Shown: positions 56,968 to 64,000 of the stretch, in pieces
Position numbering within the stretch: the first letter of the stretch is position 1
How the letters are laid out: every line of letters starts with the position of its first letter
Assembly (NCBI GenBank): GCA_024180945.1
Contig: JAKSGN010000006.1
Coordinates: 3,100,001-3,164,000 of the forward strand
Source of the DNA: Macrophomina tecta
Taxonomy: Eukaryota; Ascomycota; Dothideomycetes; Botryosphaeriales; Botryosphaeriaceae
Length of the DNA stretch: 64,000 nucleotides
Direction of reading: 5' to 3'
The notes under the pieces: generated by a model
What the model was told of the DNA's origin: nothing
What the model saw: only the letters and a program-made list of their open reading frames with translations
Database searches by the model: none
Made by a program: the position numbers and the translations under genes

Positions 56968-57776
56968 TCAATGGGCTGGATGATCCACGCGGCGGACGCC
57001 CACCACTCTTGTCATCCGCTGCTCCAAATTCCAAATCCGATCATCCATGACCTGGAAGTCTCTCTCCATGCCTCTGACGATCCTGCAGATGGAAATTAGT
57101 GTCTGTGTCCGCAGAAGTTCAGCCAGTAGAAAGGGACGCACAAGCAAGCCTCCCCGACCTCCTTGGCAATCCGTCTTGTCTCCAGCCTCGACAGCTGTGC
57201 CATCATATCCACAACGCTGCCCTTCCTGTTCAACCACAGCCACCTCTCCCTGATGCCGGTGGTGCGGTACTCGGTCTTGTAGTACTCCTCGTCATCAGAC
57301 GGCGCATAGCCCTCTCCGTTCCTCACGTGCGGGTCCCGATAGCGCGACTCGACATCGTCCCTCAAGAACGGCTGCTCCAGGGACCTGAAATCACGGATCA
57401 TGTTCCTGATGGCCTCGCGCAGCACGCGAGTGGACTGGTCGTCGTCGTGCATGTCTTTCATATCCAGGTACCCGTGGCCGAACCACTTCTCATGCTTGTC
57501 GGCATCGGGACCACTGCGGGGGCCGCCCTGGAAGCTGCCGCGGCGCCTCTGCCAGCGGCGCACCTTCCGCAGATGGGCGCGCTCCTCATACAGGCCCTGT
57601 TTGAGGTTGCCCAGCAGATCGGAGATCTGGGTGGCGGCGCCGAGGAAGGTCTGGATGTTCTCCCAGGTGACGCGCAGGAAGGTGGCGATGGTGATAGCGA
57701 AGCCTATGAAGCCGAAGATGGTGCTGACGAAGGAGATGGGCGAGAGATCGGACGTCTTGGAGATGGTCACGCCCAT
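56968..57776 (-). CDS. Uncharacterised fungal membrane protein
   Basis: Two exons on the minus strand, 57776-57142 and 57082-56968, joined across a 59-nt intron (GTGCGT donor, CTAAT branch, CTGCAG acceptor), give 249 residues. One membrane segment lies at about 15-36 (FVSTIFGFIGFAITIATFL). It is followed by a helical, charged region with LGNLKQGLYEERAHLRKVRR, a glycine-rich loop with several acidic residues, and a conserved-looking GIRERWLWLNRKGSV block. The second exon adds a short helix (LIVRGMERDFQVMDDRIWNLEQRM), which may form a coiled coil. I recall similar single-span proteins in many filamentous ascomycetes annotated only as hypothetical. No function is proposed. Confidence 0.78.
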
Positions 57777-58692
57777 GGCGGTGCCAAGGGAGGGGAGGGA
57801 CGGGCCGGGGTGGAGGGCGGTTTCCGCGGTGCCGTGGGTAAGCGGGGGGGTTGATGTCTCAAAGATGCTGGATGCTGATCTGAAGTGCAGACAAGCTTCT
57901 CTACGTACTTCTATGTGGCGGTGGCTGTCGGGCTAGGAGGATTCATAGCCTTGTCGGGCAGGCATCCATCAAGGGCAGGGTGAGAGGAGGAGGGGGAGAC
58001 GGAAAGGGCCCCGGAGGGAGCGACAGGCACAGGTTCACGCTGAGAGGCGAGGGCGATGGAGGAGCGACATTCGCTTGGGGGCGGGTAGGAGGAGCGTATA
58101 TGTAGGTTTGTTTTTGCTGTGCATGGGCGGGATTTGCGAGATAGCAGCGTCATGGCGGCGTTTCGCGGACGGATTCCAGGCAGTCGGAGGGCGCGTCCGG
58201 GGTGTTGTCGTGGTCATGAGGGCGCTCGACATGACCTGGGCGGGCACGAGGAGGGTGGGCGGAGGCTAAGAGGTGGCAGGCTGACGGCCGGCCTGCGACG
58301 GCGCCGATAAGGGAGCGAGGAGCGCGGCGTGAGACGGCGGCAGACTCACCTCCACGCGCGCGCGTGGAGATGGTGGTTGAGGCGTGGTGGTAGTGGTGGT
58401 GGTGGTTGTGGAACCCACGGGCTGTGGAGCGCAGCCCCCGCGCCCGCGCCCGCGCCCGCCGCCCGCACCGGCACTGGTCGCAGCTTCCCTTGCAGCAGCT
58501 CTTGGGACTGTGGCTGAGGCCGGCCATCGTCGTCACCGCCAAGCGGCCAAGCGCGTCCAGAGCCAAAGCACGCGCAACTCGCGCGCGCTCTCATACCTCG
58601 ACATCTCCGCATTCCACCAGCTGTGCTCTTCGCTCTGCCTCTCGCGCTCGCGCTCGCTGCTGTCGCATCCTCCGTCCGCCCATTCGCCCGCC
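57777..58692. other. Divergent intergenic region
   Basis: 916 bp between the membrane-protein gene (-) and the zinc-ribbon gene (+). It is GC-rich in its right half. Frames here have no domain. Confidence 0.5.
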
Positions 58693-59293
58693 ATGTTCTT
58701 CTTCTTCACCTGCGGCGAACACAGTCAGTAGCTCCATGCCCATCCAAGCTCCCGCACAGCCCTCCAGCCTGCGCCCTCCCGGCTCTCGCGGCCCATGTCC
58801 CAGCCCGACTGCTAACACCGTCCGCCAGCGTTTACCTCGCGCCTCAAGGGCTACGAGCAGGTCACTTGCCAGTGCCAGAACTGCGGGAACTTCAGCGGCC
58901 ATGTCTTCAAGCGCTGGTACGAGCCCTATGCGCCCCCAGGCTCCGCCAACACCGCTCCTTGCGCCAAGCTTCCCGCTCCTCCACGCCCACCGCACAGATC
59001 GCTGACAATCTGCGCAAACGTCTAGGCAATGGTTTACCTTCTGCTTTGTGCCCATCATCCCCTTCTCGCTGAAGCCATGGCACGAGGTCGGCTGCCACAT
59101 TTGCAACTTCTACCAGGATATCAAGTACGATGACCACTCACGCCACCTCTTTGGCTCCCGCCCACGAGCTAACACCGCCGCCCACAGGTACCGTCCCGAC
59201 GTCCAGGCCCAGGTCAATGGCGGCGCTGCCAACGGCGGATACCCAATGCAGAATTACGGCCAGCCGCCCCAGCAGCACCCGCAATACAAGTGA
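58693..59293 (+). CDS. Small zinc-ribbon protein
   Basis: Four exons, 58693-58723, 58829-58916, 59026-59124 and 59188-59293, give 107 residues. The start MFFFFTCGEH is followed by FTSRLKGYEQVTCQCQNCGNFSG and, after exon joining, FVPIIPFSLKPWHEVGCHICNFYQ. The paired Cys motifs (CQCQNC and CHIC) about 40 residues apart, with a hydrophobic PIIPF hairpin between them, form the zinc ribbon typical of a small protein conserved across filamentous fungi. The tail is a Gln/Asn/Gly/Pro-rich segment ending QQHPQYK. The function of the family is not known to me; membrane-surface association is a guess from the hydrophobic hairpin. Confidence 0.85.
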
Positions 59294-61472
59294 AGCCTGC
59301 GCCACTGAGCACCGTGCCGAGTCCCGCCGCTCCTGTAGCGTCCTGCTGACATGCAAAGGCTTATAGTTAAGCACTACGGACGACAAGCGGCGGCGACGTG
59401 GCTTATGCTTGAGCGTACGGTCAAGTTCAGATGCATACAGTGCGTGTTGGTGCATCGCTTGTATCGGGAGGAACGGTTGCGCCTGGCTAAGATGTGAGCT
59501 GTGGCTTCTGTGGCATTTACGACGGATGAAGGTTTGCGACTTGTTTGACATTTCGGGCGTTTTTGAGGTCTGGTGACGACGGGAGGGTGTGCCTGATACC
59601 ACTATGCGCCCTACGGGTTTCGCGTTGTATTCTTCTTCTTGCTGCACATGGCTTTAATTGCGACACTGTCGCACTGCAAAGGAAGTTATTCTTTTTTCCT
59701 CGCAATGACTCCGCTTGCTGTGCTTCTCTGGGATATCTGTCGGGGCTGTGGCAAGCTGCCACTCGAGGTCGCCTTCATCAGATGGGCTTCTGGGACCGGA
59801 GAAATTATCGGGCTCAGACTGTCCAGTACATTTAGTCACGGCCATATTCGGGTGCATGCTTCCAGCTGCCATAAGGGCGTGCTGTAGTATCTTCGCAGCG
59901 TCATACCCTTTCTCCACTTTCAAATCCTGCAACTCTGTCGCCGGATGCTCATACCATTCCTGTCACAACAGCACAAGCTTAAAGTAAAACTTGCAGATGA
60001 TTACAAACCCGCCGGCGTAGATGGGTAGCCCCGGATGCTCCCGGCCTATGCCGTAAACACCGCTTCCTCGCCGCGCTTGGTCATAAAAGGGACGGAGCAC
60101 AATCTGAATTGCTCTCCCTATCAGAGACTTCGGCCACGACTGGCAACAGCGACAGCTATCGCATAGGTCAAAACACTGTGTTCTGCCAGCTCGAGCTTCT
60201 CAATCGCTAGAACGAGGACAGTATCGAGATTCACGCTCGAGCTGCGGAACCACATGCCAGACTTCAATGGGCATGTGGCGAGGTTTTAACCGTAACGGTC
60301 TCGAGTTGAGACTTCAACGCTGGTCTTCAATAATGAACCTCACCGAAAAGGACTGGTTCTCAGCATTCTGGCATTTTGCTTGAGACCATCCTTTTCAAAA
60401 ATTTATTCGTTCGTCCATATTGAAATGCTGCACTGTTCTGCGCCCCCGTCATTCGGCCCGGCACCTCCTGGAATGTCTGGACCTCAGCCCAGTCACGGGC
60501 TTCAGCGCGTTTGTCCTTTCCACATGTGCCCTGGGTGGCTGGCAGAGCATATACAGGCGACTTCCGCGAGTAGAATGCACGCATGAGCCCCTCAATGCTC
60601 ACAACACTGGGGTGGAGCCAGGAGATCATTGGCCAAAGGGAGAGCATGCGCCCGAGGAGCCTCCTTTACGCATGCGGACTGCTGCAGTCTGCAGCGGCTG
60701 ATGGTCACCGAGGAGGCTTCAGTCACAGCGCGCGGGCTACCAGCTATAATAATGTCGGCACTGGGTTCTTTCCAGAGTACCACGACAGACTTAAGACGCG
60801 CCTCTCCGCACTGAACCTGAGCCAGCATCATCCCGAAAATGATGCTCGACGGTTCTGGCTATGTAAGAGTGTGACTGCCTTTGTGGCTGTTTCGGCCTAC
60901 TCGGCGGAGGCCAGAGGAATGCGGGCAGACGCTTTTTTTTTTTTTTTTTTCATGTGTGGAGGAGGCTGTAGAGCATCGAAAAGATTACAGTGATGCTGCT
61001 AATCGTTGAAGTTGCTTGATGGCCATCCTAATCTGCTGTGATTGAGGGATTGGGAGCAATCAGCGCTGTAGTAAGTCAATGTCTTGCGGATCATCAACCG
61101 CAAGGCTTCATGTCATCTGTTTCACCCTCACGCATGCGCAAGGTAAAGCCGAATCTAGCAAACGAATCCCCTCTGGCTCCAGTCCCCGCAAAAACTCTTG
61201 CACATGCTGATGTAAAGCGTCCTCATTCTCCTCTGACACCTACGCCCAGCAAAATGCATCAACTCTACCCATTCACGTACCCCAGTTTCACCCAAAAGGT
61301 TTCACACACTGTCTTTGTCACCTATACAAAAAGGGGGGGCAGAGTCCTCCTCAACCCGTCCCGCCAACAGCCCCTTAGATGTTAATTCGGACGGGCAAGA
61401 GTGCAAAAAAAAAAAAATGCAAAAAGATATGCTTGCTAACCAGTCTTAGACTGATAAGGACATTGAATTCCT
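59294..61472. other. Gene-poor region with decayed coding fragments
   Basis: 2.2 kb without an intact gene. A minus-strand segment at 59654-59959 looks coding and follows a good acceptor; farther right, minus-strand frames at about 60360-60840 also look partly coding but belong to no family I recognise. A T-run lies at 60931-60950, an A-run at 61405-61417, and the right end includes the duplicated tRNA flank. Confidence 0.45.
59654..59959 (-). pseudogene. Possible 3' exon of an unrecognised decayed gene
   Basis: After a TGTGACAG acceptor the frame reads EWYEHPATELQDLK, GYDAAKILQHALMAAGSMHPN and so on for about 101 residues to a stop. Upstream on the same strand, IGREHPGLPIYAGG ends at a GTTTGT donor, so the two look like neighbouring exons, but the phases do not match and stops lie further upstream. 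No family is recognised. Either a relic or a gene I could not model. Confidence 0.3.
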
Positions 61473-61577
61473 TGCAGCTTCTGTGGATCGAACACAGTAC
61501 CTCCAGATACCGCACAGATGGCTTTTTGGGCTGAAGTAGACTTCAGTCTGGCGCTCTCCCAAGTGAGCTAAAGCTGC
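61473..61577 (-). tRNA. tRNA-Phe (GAA) with 32-nt intron, second copy
   Basis: Identical over all 105 nt, including the intron (61540-61509), to the copy at 47884-47988. Same acceptor stem GCAGCTT/AAGCTGC, anticodon GAA and T-arm GTTCGATC. About 70-90 bp on the 3' side of the gene are also similar between the copies, while the 5' side differs at once, so the duplication included the 3' flank. Confidence 0.93.
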
Positions 61578-62120
61578 GATTGAAGAATCAGGTTGGCTGG
61601 TTTGTAATATGTAGCGCAAGCAAAAGTGCAAGAAACACCGTGAAGAGTTTCTTCAGCATGTGTTGAGGTTCGACGCCCTCGCTTGTCCAGCCAGTCAGCC
61701 TCCAGTCGACTAGCACCGAACTGTGATAAGCGGAACCGCCCCCTCGCTGTCTCGTAAATCCCCTGGCATGATGCTCGCTGGGCAAAAGAAAGAATCTCGA
61801 CTCTCCATGCGAGTGTACGGATTGCGTGAACTGTATCTGCTTTTGGGGTTCTCCCATTTCCGATTGATGCGAGCGTAGTGATGCTCAGGCCCAAGCAAGA
61901 GGCGGTCATTTCTTTACCATGTGCCATCGTAGCAATGTATAGCACAAAAGCAAAACAGAATGCCCACGCAGACTGCAAAGGCAGGGAGCAAAGAGGTGGC
62001 TGCGCAGGTTTCCACAGCCTGTACAATTGGGCTGCCCTCACAGCCACAAAACACTCCTTCGTCCGTCTGAAAAGCACTTCACCATCAGTCCCGGGCTAAA
62101 CCACACAAAAACAAAAAAGA
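61578..62120. other. Intergenic between two tRNA genes
   Basis: 543 bp with no recognised gene. A minus-strand frame reads through from 62077 into the tRNA-Phe but has no domain. Confidence 0.5.
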
Positions 62121-62192
62121 TGACCACACCAGGGGTCGAACCTGGAATCTCTTGATTCGTAGTCAAGCGCCTTGCCATTGGGCCATGCGGCC
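62121..62192 (-). tRNA. tRNA-Arg (ACG)
   Basis: On the minus strand: acceptor GGCCGCA pairs with TGTGGTC (two G-T pairs), discriminator A. D arm GGCCCAATGGCAAGGC. Anticodon arm TTGAC-TACGAATCAA with anticodon ACG (inosine-modified in the cell, reads CGU/CGC/CGA). T arm CCAGG-TTCGACC-CCTGG. Intronless, 72 nt. Confidence 0.92.
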
Positions 62193-63543
62193 AGTTGTGT
62201 ACAACTGATGTTGCGTTTGCCAACCAAGCTGTGCTGCTTGGTGGTTGATGGAAGGAGAGTTGCACGCTGTATATAAGTACCTTCTCTATACAAAGACCAA
62301 AGCTCTTGACAGGTGGCCGTTCCGCTGTCTCTAGAAGTAGCTAGTTTCAATCTCTGAAAAGATCAATGGGATGCCGTACGGGTGGTTGAGAAGTGGCTTG
62401 AGGGCTGTCCAATGGTTGTAAGTGGAATCTCGTAAATACTATCGGCGGATAGATGTGGACAGTCTCCGAGTTTCGTGTAAGGTAGTGCTACAGGAGGGCG
62501 GAAGAAGCGAAAGCGTTACTCCGTGCGCCGAAGTTGCATCCGACCGGTAGTCCAGAGAGCGTGAAAGATGTGGCATCGGTTCCAGCAGTGTGCATCAAGT
62601 GACTGAAGAGGTATGCCCCGTGAACGGCAGCACGGTTGCTTGGAGCTCTCGTATCAGAAGTCGTATCAGCGGGGTGATTCTGGAGTCCGCTCGCTATAGC
62701 AATATAAATGGACAAATGAAAGTTCGCGAGCGGCAAGAGATATAGTAAGAGTCGAACGGTACATAAGAAGGGGGTGTAGTTGACGGCATTGGCCTGTCAA
62801 TGGAAGAGATGCCGAGATCTGGGAAGTGTTGGAGACCCCTGAGATCCCACCGTGGCAAAGGTGGCGCGCGGATCGGCGGGTGCGACGGCCGCCTCCCAGC
62901 TCAGCAAACACCGTTAATGTATGCAGCAAGAATAGGATCATCGATTCCGCATGAAATCGAAAACGATTCACGACTGGTGCGAGAAAGACCTAACGTAGCA
63001 TACGACCCAGCATTGCCAGCTTTTTCTGAGCCAGCCATCTTTGTAGCCGACGGGCAAACGACAAAATCGCTCAATTGCCAAGTTTAAGTATGGATACTCA
63101 TGGCTAAAAAGTGTAGTGTGTTATTGAGGCTGCATTTCTCCCTCTCATCCAGTTGTCGAAGCTTCTAACAGTAGGGCGGCACAAGTGACAGCTCATCCCC
63201 GCCCCGATGGCCATAGCTCCCTCCCGTTTATCGAACTCCATGAGGTAAGCATGTCGCCACCTCGGTATTAGCGGAGCGCGAATCTTGCCTGTGGCTATCG
63301 GTTATCACCGCGATCCGAGGGTGCCATGGCGTGCTCTGACAGATGGCCTCTTGCTTTGTAAACAAAGCTGGTGGGACTGGCTAGCAAGCTGCGGCACTGT
63401 CCCTCCTTTCGTTCATGCCCCGCCTTCGTCTACTGCGTCAGGCCATATAAAGGTGGCACTCCGGTCCCTCGAGTAATGTTGACCTTCTGGAGGCATCGCT
63501 ACAATTGCATATTGAGGACTGAGAATTGCACGCATCTGCCATT
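62193..63543. other. Intergenic before the terminal dehydrogenase gene
   Basis: 1.35 kb without a supportable gene. The right end is the promoter and leader of the next gene. Small frames at 62488-62971 on the minus strand have no domain. Confidence 0.45.
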
Positions 63544-64000
63544 ATGAAGGAAGCTATCATCCACAGTGCGGAAAAGGTTTGTTGCAAATCAATAAGAGCA
63601 TTTACAGCCAATGACAGCCAACTGACCAAGCGCAGGTCGAAATTGTCGACTCTCCCGTCCCAAAGCCAGGCCCCAACCAGGTCGTAATCAAAGTGGCCGT
63701 TGTCAGTATATTCAATTCCCGTTCTCAGAAAGCCAAACTAATCACCTCTAAAGAGCGGCTCCAATCCGAAGGACTGGTCAGTCTACCTTTTTCTCTGCGA
63801 TTTCATGTCCATCGGAACTCAATTCCTTCCAGGAAAACACCAGAATGGTCTGACTTGAAGATCAATGGTGGCGACGATATCGCCGGCACTGTCCACAGCG
63901 TCGGAGAAGGCGTGTATGAATTCAAGCCCGGTGATCGCGTCGCCGCCTTCCACGAGATGCGCACTCCCGGTGGCAGCTATGCCGAGTACGCCGTCGCGTG
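63544..64000 (+). CDS. Zinc-type alcohol dehydrogenase/quinone reductase-like protein, 5' part
   Basis: Four exons are visible, 63544-63576, 63636-63701, 63754-63776 (23 nt) and 63833 to beyond the window edge. They join in frame as MKEAIIHSAEK, VEIVDSPVPKPGPNQVVIKVAV, SGSNPKDW, KTPEWSDLKIN, then GDDIAGTVHSVGEGV, FKPGDRVAAFHEM and GSYAEYAVA. This is the N-terminal GroES-like domain of medium-chain dehydrogenases, with the SGxNPKDWKxPEW signature of fungal zinc-binding/enoyl-reductase-like members. Catalytic zinc cysteines are not seen in this part, so a quinone- or enone-reductase role is more likely than a true alcohol dehydrogenase. The Rossmann half lies outside the window. Confidence 0.87.

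Noticed and set aside
61446..61631. Short frames that share a peptide with the 47.7-kb region
   Set aside because: The shared peptide comes from the identical tRNA-Phe genes, not from a protein family.
1..64000. CRISPR arrays, bacterial operons or prophage
   Set aside because: Intron-rich genes and eukaryotic families throughout; no regular spacer arrays were seen.

Overview
The window looks like a chromosomal segment of a filamentous ascomycete (Pezizomycotina). The protein-coding genes have short GT-AG introns, usually 50-200 nt, with CTAAC/CTGAC-like branch sites. The gene content includes an oxidative L-rhamnose pathway, HET-C, an AbaA-type TEA regulator, a Clr5-domain protein and a BOI1-type polarity protein. 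Intergenic DNA is full of A/T homopolymers and triplet repeats. Dothideomycetes is my guess for the class, but the sequence does not settle it. I rebuilt exon structures by hand from splice signals, reading frame and family knowledge, and in each multi-exon model the exon lengths sum to a whole number of codons.

Layout. 0.6-7.3 kb: a sugar-acid catabolic group made of a DHDPS-superfamily aldolase (-), an amidohydrolase-2 lactonase (+) and L-rhamnose 1-dehydrogenase (-). Together they fit steps 1, 2 and 4 of oxidative L-rhamnose breakdown; no L-rhamnonate dehydratase is visible. 7.3-11.5 kb: repeat-rich DNA without a convincing gene. 11.5-18.8 kb: a divergent pair, the SH3-SAM-PH polarity protein (-) and an SP-RING/MIZ protein (+). 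20.4-25.6 kb: a ketopantoate-reductase-like enzyme (-) and a six-exon fungal protein kinase (+). 25.6-28.4 kb: gene-poor, with a frameshifted relic. 28.4-31.6 kb: HET-C (-). 32.4-38.9 kb: a Clr5-domain protein (-), LC8 dynein light chain with seven exons (-) and the rRNA-processing factor Mrd1 with five RRMs (+).

39.8-45.1 kb is the most striking locus. An AbaA-like TEA/ATTS regulator is split in its last exon by a 2,860-bp hAT DNA transposon. The element has perfect 21-bp terminal inverted repeats, subterminal TCAATCAAT clusters and a full-length 748-residue transposase frame, but no 8-bp target duplication is visible.

45.1-64 kb: a decayed C2H2 gene, a tRNA-Phe(GAA) with a 32-nt intron, a dsRNA-binding protein (+), an NADP-dependent alkenal/LTB4-dehydrogenase-like reductase (+), a Ser/Thr-rich wall-type protein (-), a one-span membrane protein (-), a small zinc-ribbon protein (+), a second identical tRNA-Phe, tRNA-Arg(ACG), and the 5' part of a zinc-type alcohol dehydrogenase/quinone reductase that runs off the window. 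Gene density falls after 59.3 kb, where decayed coding fragments appear.
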